A stretch of DNA of 64,000 nucleotides from Epithemia pelagica (GCA_946965045.2 OX337240.1:682001-746000), one strand, 5' to 3'. Shown: positions 1 through 10,698, numbered from the stretch's first letter. Notes: a model not told the origin generated them from the sequence alone. Translations and numbers: made by a program.

Positions 1-1345
1 TGGGCAGCGCAATCATTGTGCTTCCTCGTAACTACAGGCGTTATCAAGGGTTGAGATTCATTATTTCCATACTCTCTCCCATGGCCAGCAGTTGACGAAT
101 GCAAAAAAATTGATCTCTAGTGCCTTACGACGCATTGAAACAAAACGGTGATCACATTGGAACTGACACACGGTTGTCCTGTAGCCTGTTTTGGATATTT
201 TTAGCGGACGTGGCTCATTCCGTTCGAGGGATGTTGACGAGGGTTGCATACAAAGGGTTGCATACAAGTTGTTCTAGCGCAGTGAACGGAACCGTCTTCG
301 GGGCGTTCCTCACTCACAAGGAGTAAATGTTGCGGACCGGGTCCACCAATTTGAAACAGGGATGAACAGACGATGAAGAGCTGGAAGCTTGGCAGTTTTC
401 GGTATCCTGTCTTAAGGGAACTGGTTCAAGTTCCTTCGTGGAACATTTCGTCGAATCCTTCATTTCATGTTCTTTGCACGTTTGCTGGAGAGTAGGACCT
501 ATCCATTGCGGTGTCTGCCATGGAAAGATCAATGGCATGGTTAATGGCCATGGCCATGGAGGCTGCCAAGTCATGTTCTCGCGCATAGGTTCGTGCCTAC
601 CTGTCCCTGATCGAGTTTGTGTAATGAGGGATGAGGGCGTAATCAAATCACCCAAGTGTGAATCGATCTGGTTAGTACTAGAAACGTACGGTCGCATTTC
701 TGTTCTGGCTTCAGATTTGAGATTTTCACATGTATACCTCAGGCCTCGTGGCCTCATTGTGGCCTTCTACCACCTCCCGCCCTCAACAATGCCACTCGAA
801 TGCCTGATTGTTACATATATCATTTAGAGACCAAGTGTCACGAGACAGCCAAGGAGACGTTACCCACACTGTCAAAAACAAAATCATCACATTGGTGGTC
901 CTACTCACTTTTGCTCGTGATTCGATGGTTGACATGCAGTGAGTGCGATCTGTTTTCTTCCGGGACAATGATGGTACACGGCAGATATCAAGTATAGCTA
1001 TTTTCATTTGACAAGCATCTACTCCTAGAGTTGTTACGTCCTCCCGTACAAGGAGGCCACGATAGTATAGTATGCCAATGGGACCTCCAGCCCTAGCATA
1101 GTTTCAGATCCATTCTTGATCAAGTCCTCGATAACTCTCTACAAGCGACCACATTCGTGTTGTACTTTCAAAGTCACATGGTCACCAATGACGACAACGC
1201 ACCAGCTGCTCGTTGGGAAATTGGTCATTAGGGTTATAGATAGTGGGCGGTCGTATGAGTCAACCATGGTCTCCAGCACGCAATGCCACGACGACGACGA
1301 CGGCGAATGGATTGTCGGCAAAGTACATGTAGTCGAATGAGCGAA
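1..1345. repeat. Dispersed repeat, copy A (composite)
   Basis: No intact gene is visible here. Positions 1 to about 585 match 8047-8600 (shared blocks around 'ttatcaagggttgagattca' and 'gcggaccgggtccaccaatt'). Positions about 570-1260 match 16180-16760 (shared blocks around 'tttgtgtaatgaggg' and 'cactcacttttgctcgtgat'). The first part corresponds to the 3' end and downstream flank of the HSF gene at 8420-9240, without its DNA-binding domain, so it looks like a truncated duplicate of that gene's tail. The window edge cuts the left end. Several reading frames are open but none resembles a protein beyond the HSF tail match. Confidence 0.7.
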
Positions 1346-1591
1346 GGAACGGCTACAGTACTGACGATGCGATCCTGGCTCTTGTTTTGCTCTTCGGGTA
1401 TTTTCTTTGTCTTGTTTTCGTTTTCGTCGCCCCTTTCTACATCACGATCAGAGCGCTTCTCGAAACAATTTGATTGCACGCGGATAGATGGATGGTTGGA
1501 TCGATTGATTGATTTCTTGTTTTTGTTGTTCTCCATCTCCTGGAAATCAAGTCCTATTGAATGGTATCGAAGGAGCCACTACTAGTTGCTA

Positions 1592-3472
1592 TCATGAAAA
1601 TCTATCACTCATCAAACCTGCAATATACTTGTCCTCTTTCACAACACAGTACTGGGGAGCGACGCCCGGGAAGTTTGCAATTGCAATCTTGAGTGGTTTT
1701 CTGTCCATGGCAAGAACCGGCATCATTTCTGGCTTACGGCAAGAATCGGTAGGCATGATAAAAAGTGTTACAATATCATGGAGGAGCGGAATTTCCTCTT
1801 CAAGCTCCATGAAAGCATCTTGCATATTCTTGTAATGATCCGACAGATATGTTCCGTGTACTTTGTGAGATGGCTTGTCTTTTGCGTCGTCGTTTCCAGA
1901 GACAGTCATCTGTAGGCCGACCAAAACTAACGAGTTATCGACGAGAGAGCTACCTGCTGTCGTGGTCCCCTCAAAGAAAACTGATGCATTTACAAGGATG
2001 AATGCATCATGCGTTGGAAAGTTGCCCACGATTGGTCGAATATACACGCCTTTGACATCGGAGGTGTTTGCGAACTTGAAATTCGCTAGAGACTTTCCAG
2101 GAAAGTTCAATACCTTCGAGACTTGGTAGTTAAGCTCGACCTCCTCCTTCGCCTTCCACTGCCTGCCATCATGAAAGCTACCAAGGTATGCTGGTTTGAA
2201 CACCACCGCATCTCCGTCTGTAATCTCCTTGTGCATCTCGCCTTCGTACAACACCCCGTACGCATCTTGTTGTCCGTTTCCAGCGCCCAATGCTGCGATG
2301 ACTTTCTGAAGCGCATTGTTCTTGTAAATACGGATTCTGTCTACAACCATACTTTGTAGATACGCGCTTGCAAAATGAACGTCGCAGAACGCTGGATTGG
2401 TCATGGGTGTCCTGTGGAATATAAGCGCTTTGCTCGTGACTTCCGTTGGAGTATCCGAAGACTCCACCTTGGCCACCCAATCAACCGCATCCTTAATGTC
2501 TTGGTCTGGACCCAAAGTGAGGAAGTACTCCTCGAGCGGTGAAAAATGATTCACTCGCTGGAGCGTTGCAAATCGGACGACGTTTCTAGCCGATCCACCG
2601 TATCGACGGTAGCCTTCCATGAAGAATGCCACATCCGTGGAATCTGGAGTTGCGAAAAGACCTCTACTGGTCACAAAGCAACCACACAAATACCCAGCAA
2701 TCAATTCTTCGTAATCAAATGGATCCATGTGGCGCAGAATTTGTTCAAGCGATATTGGTTTCTTCTTCATCTCTCGAATGAACGTGGCATTTCCACTTGA
2801 CACATTGTACAGTTGAAAGCCCAGCGTATTAACCGGTGATACAGTTTTGCTGTGTCCAGGATCTCGGATCAAGATTGCATTTTTGTCTTGCGTGAGTGAA
2901 TCAAAGGCATCATCATTTTCCGCCACTTTCATCCACCATATAGACTTGCCGTTCGCGGTGATTACGTTTTGGCCACCGTTCATTTTGCTTTTGGAAAAAA
3001 TGAAAATTTTTGACTCGTACCAAAGTATGATCAACTTGTTGGCGTCAAACCATCGTCGAGCGGCGTAAAGCCCAAAGAGCGATTTTCCTATACCTGCTGT
3101 GCCAGTAACAATGGTTGGTGTTTTATCGACGTCTGTAATCTTTTTGTTAACGTGTTCAAACATTTTCTTATAACACGAACGGACAAGAACAGATGGACCT
3201 TCAGTAGCGTCGTTCCATACATTGCCGACATAAAACGTTTCAAAAGTGTAGACTGTTGGTACGCCATGATCGCCAGTGACATTTTTCGTAAGGCTGATAT
3301 TAAGCGGATCAAGCGTTAGAAGGTTTTGAAGGTAGAGAGGAAACACACCGTCGACGGGTTGTTGGTCAATGGGCGTTGGATTGGAGGGACGAGGGCCAAG
3401 CAGTTGCAGCGGGGATGCATAACGAGACACTTCGATGCATTGCCTCTTTCGCGACGCGTCCGCTTCTTCCAT
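1592..3472 (-). CDS. Crinkler/RHS-like P-loop NTPase protein
   Basis: A single-exon protein of 626 residues, starting at the first ATG (3472); the open frame continues only 5 codons upstream to a GTG. It has a Walker A motif GTAGIGKS at about residues 124-131, a hydrophobic strand ending in an acidic residue (NAILIRDP, about 198-205) as a likely Walker B, and YRRYGGSARNVV near 288-299, which resembles the sensor-like YR..GG..R motif of Crinkler and retrotransposon-hot-spot (RHS) ATPases. The C-terminal third is mixed alpha/beta and could be the degenerate nuclease-like domain usual in this family, but I see no convincing catalytic set. Family knowledge: such proteins are effectors or genome-conflict proteins, often nuclear, frequently multicopy and linked to mobile DNA. 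The N-terminus has no signal peptide. Its 3' end lies next to dispersed repeat copy A. The family is moderately sure; the function is not known. Confidence 0.65.
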   Translation of the reverse strand: MEEADASRKRQCIEVSRYASPLQLLGPRPSNPTPIDQQPVDGVFPLYLQNLLTLDPLNISLTKNVTGDHGVPTVYTFETFYVGNVWNDATEGPSVLVRSCYKKMFEHVNKKITDVDKTPTIVTGTAGIGKSLFGLYAARRWFDANKLIILWYESKIFIFSKSKMNGGQNVITANGKSIWWMKVAENDDAFDSLTQDKNAILIRDPGHSKTVSPVNTLGFQLYNVSSGNATFIREMKKKPISLEQILRHMDPFDYEELIAGYLCGCFVTSRGLFATPDSTDVAFFMEGYRRYGGSARNVVRFATLQRVNHFSPLEEYFLTLGPDQDIKDAVDWVAKVESSDTPTEVTSKALIFHRTPMTNPAFCDVHFASAYLQSMVVDRIRIYKNNALQKVIAALGAGNGQQDAYGVLYEGEMHKEITDGDAVVFKPAYLGSFHDGRQWKAKEEVELNYQVSKVLNFPGKSLANFKFANTSDVKGVYIRPIVGNFPTHDAFILVNASVFFEGTTTAGSSLVDNSLVLVGLQMTVSGNDDAKDKPSHKVHGTYLSDHYKNMQDAFMELEEEIPLLHDIVTLFIMPTDSCRKPEMMPVLAMDRKPLKIAIANFPGVAPQYCVVKEDKYIAGLMSDRFS

Positions 3473-4239
3473 ATTCGTCGTCGTCACTGCTCATCGCTAG
3501 TTGGATGTAGTCAAGTTTTCAGAGATCCTTTGCTCGTCCAGTGTACACACGAAGTGGTGGTCTGTCCGCATGGCAAATTACAACGGTCGACGGACAGACG
3601 CAGTCGGCCTTACAAGCTGGTTAACGTTGCGAAGTGCATGAGTTTTTCAGAGTGGGAAATTGTATACTACACTTTATCCCACAGTACCCCAGCGTTTCGA
3701 ACCAGTTACTTTTTCATGCTCCTCACATTTTGTCGCGCACATATCGTAAAATGCAAAATGCAATAACGACAAGTGACCGCTTCATGCGACAATGGCCATT
3801 CACCAGCCGAGATGCGAAGCACCACCCAACCTAATCGATAGGATAGATATAAAAGTAGTAGGAAATCATAGGGGTGTCGCGCATCTCGACCTGTAGTTCA
3901 GTCTCCACAAGGAGTGAACGTATTTCCACTGCTGAGCATCGTGGACAATCATTCTCCATCTCCTTAGCTGTGCCCATAAAAACAAATTAAACCTACTTCG
4001 TCTATTAGTTGCAGCAGTTCTTGTGCTTGCGGCCATGAATGGCATCGTATTTGCCCAAACATCGGGACGTCCCATTGTCATTGTCATTGTCATGGGTGCT
4101 GTGCTGCGGAAAATCACTATAGAATTTTATGTACGATTTTTTTCAGTACAGTCTTCTACACTAATATACTCATGCACTGCGCAACGTGAACCAGCTTGTA
4201 CCCTGTAACTTATCACCGGAACATTGACGCGGGTGAAGG

Positions 4240-4272
4240 TGCGAGTGCGGGGGCTAAGCCCCCGCACTCGCA
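4240..4272. repeat. Near-perfect GC-rich palindrome
   Basis: Sixteen-base arms (tgcgagtgcgggggct and its exact complement) are separated by a single A. The structure would fold into a very stable hairpin or cruciform. A related GC-rich string, ctcgcactcgcacctgcccc, occurs at about 6050-6070. Confidence 0.9.
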
Positions 4273-4556
4273 TCAACATTCCTACTATAAACTTAACAGT
4301 TATCCGTAGTTTTGTCATGCGAGTGTGCTTCAACGGATAGAATGACAGACCCAAAAGATTCATCTCACAATCCACACACTCCATCTCCATGGGTACGACG
4401 GCAACGACGACAGCTCTGCGATCTACGAAGAAGACCCCGATTCGGTTGCAGTAGCGTCTGTTCTACTTTGCATTCTATCTTCTACGTGAGACGACGAAAA
4501 CGATGATAAGACGAGTCCTCTCCATTAGACCGCTCTTGTCTGGCCTCCATCTCTTG

Positions 4557-4620
4557 GTGAAAAGGGGACGGGTTATAGGGATAAGCCCGACCACTCGACC
4601 AATAGCCGTCCCCTTTTCAC
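4557..4620. repeat. Inverted repeat, 15-bp arms
   Basis: The arm gtgaaaaggggacgg at 4557-4571 is exactly complementary to 4606-4620, with a 34-bp spacer. Imperfect pairing continues a few bases into the spacer (ttatagg against ctattgg). It could be a small MITE-like end pair or a hairpin; no flanking target duplication is evident. Confidence 0.85.
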
Positions 4621-5079
4621 TTGGGGTTCGTTGCATCAAATCTCCAAACGTTACAATTAATGTTGGATTTGGATATCGTGGCTCTACGAAGAAGAAGACG
4701 ACCATCCTCGGCCATCATGGTATGTTTGGTACAATCGGCTTGAATAGTAGTAGCATGGACCAGCAGCAGGAGGCTATGGCCGGTGATTGTTCTTTTCCTT
4801 GTTACAAGAACGACAAGACATCACTCCTCGACGACCAACGTGTCTCATTCCATGAACCTGTCTCGATCTCGCGCGAACCAAAAAGAAGAAGAAGAGAGAA
4901 GAAGTGCTACAGTGGCTGGAGTGAAACCTCATGCGATAGATGTCTGTGTGGTCGACACAAGAAGAAAGAAGAAGAACTACCATCGGGGGTCTGGCTCCAT
5001 TGGGTCCTCATTGCAACAGTGCTATTAACGCAACACACGAGGACGACGTCGTTGGTCCTTTTCCTTTTTTTGTGTGCAG

Positions 5080-5832
5080 GGTGGCTCGTTTCGGTTCCAC
5101 AACGACAAACGACTGGAAAACCATGATGCGACGACAATACGGTCCATCATCAAATCCGGAGAACCACCACCACAATCGTTTGTTGGTAGTACGCGGAAGG
5201 AGGACCACAAGAACCACCACCACAAGAACCTGCATCCAAACTCTCCCCCAACTCCAGACATTTCACGCAAATCGGCAACCGTGGTTGCATCCTCTTCTCG
5301 TCGTCGTTATTGTTCATTGCATGGAGTGTTGTATTCCTTGGCCGTCTTGTTTTGGGTGGGAGCGACGGTGCGTCTTGCCCTGATTCATTTCCAAAACGAC
5401 CATCCCGATGCAATGACCCGCAGCGTCTTGTTGTTGTCGTCGTCCTCCTCGTCGTCGTCGTCGTCGCGCACAGGGTGGTCACCCATCAGCAGCACGAAAG
5501 CAATTCAACGTCCAACCTTGTTACTCCACGACGATCCTCGAGGAGAAGAAGTAACTGTCACGAGCGACCAAGTTCAATTGGTATGGAATCAAGCCTTGCG
5601 GTATCAAGATCAACTGGAGGTGTCGGCCAATCATCTTCCATTCGACCATTTCCAGACCACCCATACCAAGAATCATTCGAGTAGCAGCAACAATCAGGAC
5701 GACGATGACGACTACTTGTCATTGATTTATTCTTCGGCCTGTCTCATTGTCAAGGATGACAATCATTGGTTGGTTGAATGGATGGCCTATAATGGGATAG
5801 TGTTTTCCCTCTATATATCATGGACTACCTAG
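5080..5832 (+). pseudogene. Truncated glycosyltransferase 92-like protein
   Basis: The open frame encodes about 250 residues with no ATG at its 5' edge; the frame begins just after a likely splice acceptor at 5079. It has a basic, polar cytosolic segment, one hydrophobic helix (GVLYSLAVLFWVGATVRLAL), then a Ser/Asn/Asp-rich stem. This is the layout of a type II Golgi membrane protein. At the C-terminus SACLIVKDDNHWLVEWMAY matches the opening strand of GT92/DUF23 glycosyltransferases, where it is normally followed by about 250 residues of catalytic domain. Here the frame leaves the family immediately afterwards and stops at 5830-5832. No DxD or later motif is present, so the catalytic part is missing. 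It was probably broken by a deletion or insertion near 5795. Poly-Ser (about 5430-5470) and poly-Asp runs are low complexity. Confidence 0.6.
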
Positions 5833-6557
5833 TGACTCTGTAAAATGCGCTGTGTGTCCATCGCCCGTGCATCATAGACTTGTTAGTGTTAGTGCCTTCC
5901 GTACATCCATATCCATGGCGAGACATGAGACATGCCAATAGCACAATGCTCCGTGTAGCATTGGTGCCCTCGCAGCCCTTGCATGCCCGCAGAGACTTGC
6001 ACGCAATTTTTGCGAGTGCCCGCGCTCAATTTTAAATTTGGAGTCCCCCCTCGCACTCGCACCTGCCCCCGCACCAAAAAGTAGTAAGACTACTTCACGG
6101 TGTTTCAGTCCTTTAGAGGAGGGTCGCCGGCGCGGAGGGTAGAATGACGAGGAGGGCATATGTTCGAGGAGGGCGCATGCCCGACAAGACATATGCCCGT
6201 CGAGTCATTCTCCCGACAAGCCGGACGCCCGACGAGGAAGGAATGAGAAAACACAGGGGAGTAATCTGCTTACTTTATATCTAGATGTGTAGGTAGTGAC
6301 TACCGCCCGGTTTTATTACGAGTTGGGATGTCGCAACGACATAATTTTCCTTACACGGTTCACCAATGATGTCGCGCGATTCGCACGATTACTACTTCCC
6401 GGCTCTACAATAAATTCAAACTGTAGTATAAAAAAGTGAGACGAACTACCTGCACAGCTAGGTATAGAGTTAGCCTGATAAGTTACGGTCCTATTCCAAG
6501 GGGCCGTCGACTCACTCACCACGCAACGGCGGGCAAGAAGAAGAGTTCCTGACAATC
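5833..6557. other. Intergenic region, no gene seen
   Basis: This stretch includes C-rich sequence related to the 4240 palindrome (about 6040-6076) and a cluster of short GACGAGGAGGGC / catatgcccgtcga-type repeats in both orientations at about 6120-6235. No coding frame is supported. Confidence 0.5.
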
Positions 6558-7634
6558 ATGTCGACGTTTGCGCACCGAGACAGAGTCAAACAGGCCAACC
6601 GAGCTTTCCAGCGTCACCTTTCGTCAGAAGAAAAGGATGATCGCAGCGATGGTGTATTCTTTGCCTTGCTTGAGCATGTGGTAATCCAGCAATCAACGCC
6701 TCTTTCACCTTCCAGTTTTCCTAACATTCGTCGCAGCTTTGAACAAGGTCAGCGCATTTACCCAACTACAGCGAACAACGCGTACTTGGAGGATCTCCTC
6801 GAGGCCGCCACTGACAAGTCAGACAGAACCAATACGGCACAAGTCACCACATCTGTTGACTTCTTGTACAACCTCCAGTCGGAAAGAGCCCACCTCCTGT
6901 CAAATGAAAAGCTCTGTCATGTTGCATACGTGCAATTAGTGCAAGCCGTAGTTGGAGTTTCGGAGGCAGACTACTTCAAGCGTCGTAAACTCTTGAATGG
7001 CATGCGTGGACAAAGTCGTCGATTGAAGGATTCAGGCATCAAACACAGCAAATTCAACAAATTATACCTCAAAATGCAAGACTGCTACTTCGATTCCACA
7101 CCTCCATCTCTAATTATTTTCCCACTCATGAGTGTGGAGGATATCATGGGATGGGATGGAGTCACCTACTACAGTGGGCTTGTTCTTCCATGTGGAGTTT
7201 CAGGCGAAACGGCAGCTTCCGAGGTGCTTACGAGGGTGCGAGAGACTTGCTCTGAAAACGAGATTCGAACCGCCGTGACAACGTTAGGTATTTTTGTGAA
7301 GGACATCGCAGAGTCTCTTTTAGACACAGAGAACGATGTTTTGGAGGAGTTCAACATCACTGGTGCAGATACGAAGGATCGCTTGGCGCTGCAATGGAAG
7401 CAACTTGTTCAGCATCTGCGCCAATCCTCTAGTCCCAGCATATCCATCCCAGTGGTCAATCCTGAAGTTGACTTCCAGACCATCAAAGTCGCAAAAGGGA
7501 CCTTCGACTACAACGAGTCCTGCCTTCCGGACCCCTTCCTTTTAGCACTCAAGGGTGCCGTAAATTTTTCTTCCCACGCGGGTACTAAGCTCATGCCTGC
7601 TTGTCCATCAGAACCCGACGACGATGATGAATAG
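6558..7634 (+). CDS. Hypothetical protein
   Basis: An intact single-exon frame of 358 residues beginning with MSTFAHRDRV at the first ATG. I do not recognise the family. The protein is predicted to be mostly helical and soluble, with no signal peptide or membrane segment. It has a basic stretch at about residues 141-160 (KRRKLLNGMRGQSRRLKD) and an acidic tail (EPDDDDE). Codon use and composition look like a real gene, and the length without stops is far above chance for this base composition. It stands alone between the broken glycosyltransferase and the broken HSF gene. Its function cannot be inferred from context. Confidence 0.6.
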   Translation: MSTFAHRDRVKQANRAFQRHLSSEEKDDRSDGVFFALLEHVVIQQSTPLSPSSFPNIRRSFEQGQRIYPTTANNAYLEDLLEAATDKSDRTNTAQVTTSVDFLYNLQSERAHLLSNEKLCHVAYVQLVQAVVGVSEADYFKRRKLLNGMRGQSRRLKDSGIKHSKFNKLYLKMQDCYFDSTPPSLIIFPLMSVEDIMGWDGVTYYSGLVLPCGVSGETAASEVLTRVRETCSENEIRTAVTTLGIFVKDIAESLLDTENDVLEEFNITGADTKDRLALQWKQLVQHLRQSSSPSISIPVVNPEVDFQTIKVAKGTFDYNESCLPDPFLLALKGAVNFSSHAGTKLMPACPSEPDDDDE

Positions 7635-8046
7635 CTACCAAGTAGAACCTGCGCCAATCGAGCACAACACCAAGGGGCGGTGATGAGGAAACAGGAAACA
7701 CAAAAGATCCTGGGCTCCTTGTTGACCGCGAGCAGGTTGTAATGCCAGAGCCAATGTAAGACAAACAAAGCAAGGCTTGGATGAAATATGATGCTCATTT
7801 GCAGAGTTGACGAACTTGCGTTTGTCGAGACTGCATTCGATGAATCTGCAAGACCACGAGCAAATTGCGACGAGAAATCAAAGTCCAATTGGAACCTTGG
7901 ATGGATTTCCATGGTGATCTATTCCTTTATTGAGACGACTGACCGACAGGAAAAAGCAATTCATGACTTGCAAGGTTGGAACCACTGTAATCGGATCTGG
8001 CACGGACGGAAAATGCGGAAAACAGCTTTGGCAACAGTCGACGGCT
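7635..8046. other. Intergenic region, no gene seen
   Basis: No supported feature beyond the probable 3' UTR of the preceding gene. Copy B of the dispersed repeat starts at about 8047. Confidence 0.4.
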
Positions 8047-8600
8047 TTTGGCAGCGCAATCGTTCTGCTTCCTTGTAACCTTAACTACCGGTGTTATCAA
8101 GGGTTGAGATTCATTGGTTTGATTATATCTCTCATGGCCAGCAGTTGACTAATGAAAATGGATCTACTGCCTTATGTGACTCATTGAAAAAAAATGGCAC
8201 AAGTTTGTCCCGTAGCCTGTTTTGGACATTTTTAGCGGACAAGTCTCATTCCTTTCCAAGGATTATAGCATGCAAGTTTTTATGGTGGAGTGAACGGACC
8301 CGTCTTCGGGGCTTTGATCATTCACAAGAAGTAGATGTTGCGGACCGGGTCCACCAATTTGAAACAGGGATGAGCAGACGATGAAGGGCTGGAAGCTTCG
8401 CAGTGTTCGGCATCCTGTCTTAAGGGAACTGGTTCAAGTTCCTTTGTGGAACACTTCGTCGAATCCTTGCCCCCTCTTGTTCTTTGCATGCTTGCTGGAG
8501 AGGAGGACCTGTCCATTGCGGTATCTGCCAAGGAAAGATCCATGGCATGGTTAATGGCCATGGCCAAGCCAGGTTCTCGATCTTGGAGTGGGCTGGACCG
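8047..8600. repeat. Dispersed repeat, copy B (HSF gene tail and flank)
   Basis: This segment matches positions 1-585, with blocks of near identity and many small indels. It spans the downstream flank and C-terminal coding end of the HSF gene on the minus strand, so copy A appears to be a derived, truncated duplicate. The identity is easiest to see at 8335-8475 against 325-465. Confidence 0.75.
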
Positions 8601-9240
8601 TGATGGCCCATCATGGGTGGGATTTGCATTGGAATCTGTTTCTCGAGCAGTGCTGGAGGTATTGATGCTTCGAAATGATTCTTCCACTCTGGCAGATAAA
8701 AATTCGGTTCCTCCCATTCCTTCACGGCCCGTTGCATACGCGTTCCCTTTCGCTTCTTTCGCACCATTTGTCTCACGAGTGCGCGTTTCCCCGAACAAAA
8801 CACAGGTGATAATAAGCTCCTTCGTCCTTTCCTTGGTTTAGTTTGAAAAAGCCATATAGATTCAGCTGTCTCTGGAAAGACGCAAACTTTGTTTGTCCGA
8901 AGAATCTAGAAGCTAGTAGAGTTAGGGCCTAAACTTTTCTTCATATACTCCTAGCAAAACCAACCATCAAACGCACTCACCTCGGCATAATCTGTCCCAC
9001 AAAATCATTTGGTTTGTGGATTGTGAACGCACGGCCGTGTGATTTCCAAGATGCAATGTCCTCCAAGCCTTCGTTTTCAATCGCTGCTAGGCAATCATGT
9101 AATCGCCATGGAAAAGGACAGGCTACTCCACCCTTGGCAATTGCATGTCCCTTTTCCGAGGTATAAGAGGAATTATCATCGAGGGTGGATGAGGAGGACG
9201 ATGCCCTTGCATTCTCCTCCGTCGCAAGGTCTGCTTCCAT
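8420..9240 (-). pseudogene. Heat shock factor-type transcription factor, frameshifted
   Basis: The gene has two exons. Exon 1 runs 9240-8981 from MEADLATEEN. The intron is 8980-8906 (75 bp, GTGAGT...CTAG). Exon 2 starts at 8905. Together they give a complete HSF DNA-binding domain at about residues 43-128: FPWRLHDCL, SWKSHGRAF, KPNDFVGQIMPR, then FFGQTKFASFQRQLNLYGF across the splice. HSFs bind nGAAn elements in the nucleus, and diatoms have a greatly expanded family. Just after the domain, in a run of four C (8789-8792, plus strand), the frame is lost and hits a stop at 8775-8773. The expected continuation KRALVRQMVRKKRKGT lies in another frame that stays open to 8420. One missing base in the homopolymer would explain this. 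Either it is a sequencing error, or the gene now encodes only a roughly 130-residue DNA-binding domain. The upstream open frame to 9438 is probably 5' leader. Confidence 0.8.
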
Positions 9241-10012
9241 TATCCTAAATGACCGTCTGAGCCTTTCAAGTATACCCGCGCATTGGCGACTATAGTTTTG
9301 GAAACAGAGCAGTTCGTCTGAGTTCAGTATGAACGGGACGGGTGGGCCGGAAGGCTTGGGGTCTGGGGTGGGAATTTCCAGAAAGACCAGCTGTTCCGAA
9401 AACGGACGGACACTAGAGTAAAAAGTACAATTGAGCAAACATGGCGGTTGATGAAACGGTTAAATATATATGGCAATGATATAGCAATGAATATTTTAAT
9501 GGTCAGTCATGGTATGATTTGGAGGTGCACCTCCAACCGCGTAAAATGTGAGTGGGGACTTACCCTTGACGAATCTCTAGTAGTAATGTAAGACGCCCAA
9601 CCGTTCTGGAATGACTGAAACAATACTTTTTGTTTGAAAGCTCGTAGGAACAGGTAGCAAGACGTTAGAGAGAATTGCTGTGTTCGATAACGGGCATGAA
9701 TCGCTACAACGGCAGAGTTAAATTCATATTATCATCATACAGCAACAAAGAATTATAAATTGACTAGGAAAGCATATATTATGAATTTTGTTTTTCTTCG
9801 TTCGTTCTGCTGACCAGGATGCATGTGGTATTGATAATAGCATATTGGTATACGATAAAAGCAGAAGCCCTTATATCTCTCGATTGGCACTCATATTGTA
9901 TTTCAGTACACATATCATAATCGCTCAATTCTCAGGGGTCGTTTCTTCGGACTCCTTCTCGTCGACTTTGTTGTCTTGGAGCCTACCAGTCGGGTATTTC
10001 CAGCGATTCACT
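9241..10012. other. Intergenic region, AT-rich, no gene seen
   Basis: This is the presumed promoter side of the HSF gene and the left flank of the foldback structure. No supported coding sequence. Confidence 0.4.
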
Positions 10013-10698
10013 GCACTTCTGGAACACGCGAAACTATGTCGGCTATGACCTCACGCGCCCTATCCTAGCAGACAAGGCAGCATTTTAGCTTAGTACTCCT
10101 ACTAGCTAAACAGCTCTAGTCCTTGTCGTTTTGGCGATTGTCGATTGTCTCTTGTTCAAAAAACCGGGGCAATAAAAACGGTGCTCCCGGTATCAAGCCT
10201 CATGACACATGATGAAATTTTTGTCTTGTAATGTCCTACATATCAATCATTAGCTAAGCCTGACGAATAAATTTGTGTACACTACATAACTTCTCAGTCT
10301 TGTGAGCCATCGGTAAATAAGCTCAACGCCAAGGACTAGCTGCTCGCCAAAATAGGCTATAATATTCTTGAGCAGCCCAATTCCCATTATTTGGTCTATT
10401 TAACAGTACATCCAGTACGTCTCTAGTACAACATTAGTGCAGAAGTACGAGTCGTGCTTCTATTTTGTCACGGTGCTCCCACGGGATGGTTCTCGCAAAC
10501 CTCACAAAATGAAGCGGACAAGACGACAAGCGGACAAGATGAAGCGGACAAGACAACAAGCGGACAAGATGAAGCGGACAAGACGACAAGACGACAAGCG
10601 GACAAGACGACTAGCGGACAAGCGGACAAAACGACAAGATGACAAGCGGACAAAACGACAAGCGGACAAAACGACAATCAAACCAAACGCAACAAGTA
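10013..10698 (+). repeat. Left arm of long inverted repeat (foldback-like element)
   Basis: This arm is the reverse complement of 11384-12074 with few differences. Reading inward it holds a copy of the last ~22 codons of the gene at 12002-12833 (NYVGYDLTRPILADKAAF and stop, at 10030-10089). It then has non-coding sequence, a block with the string gcaataaaaacggtgctccc, and a minisatellite. The arm ends at ...caaaccaaacgcaacaagt. Long inverted arms built partly of short tandem repeats are the hallmark of foldback transposons. No clear target-site duplication was found at the outer edges. Confidence 0.85.
10505..10680 (+). repeat. Minisatellite inside left arm
   Basis: About 13 interspersed units of two kinds, AAGCGGACAAGATG and AAGCGGACAAGACGAC/AAAACGAC, in tandem. 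The same array occurs in reverse complement at about 11405-11580. The two arrays differ in unit order, so they have evolved since the arms arose or are partly homogenised. Confidence 0.85.

Larger units (their letters stand above)
3473..5079. other. Intergenic region with two inverted repeats
   Basis: No supported complete gene. It holds two strong inverted repeats (listed separately at 4240-4272 and 4557-4620). A pyrimidine-rich tract ending in TGCAG at about 5060-5079 looks like a splice acceptor for the downstream glycosyltransferase fragment, so an upstream exon may lie in 4500-5040. I could not fix its boundaries. Confidence 0.4.

Noticed and set aside
3326-3766. Plus-strand frame of 146 codons
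   Set aside because: It lies mostly antisense to the Crinkler/RHS-like gene's start and has no protein-like features.
4240-4272. Palindrome as a rho-independent terminator
   Set aside because: The genome is eukaryotic and no T-run follows.
4503-5126. Plus-strand frame of 207 codons
   Set aside because: It crosses the 4557-4620 inverted repeat and is Arg/Ser-rich without domain features. Part of it may be an upstream exon of the GT92 fragment, but the boundaries could not be set.
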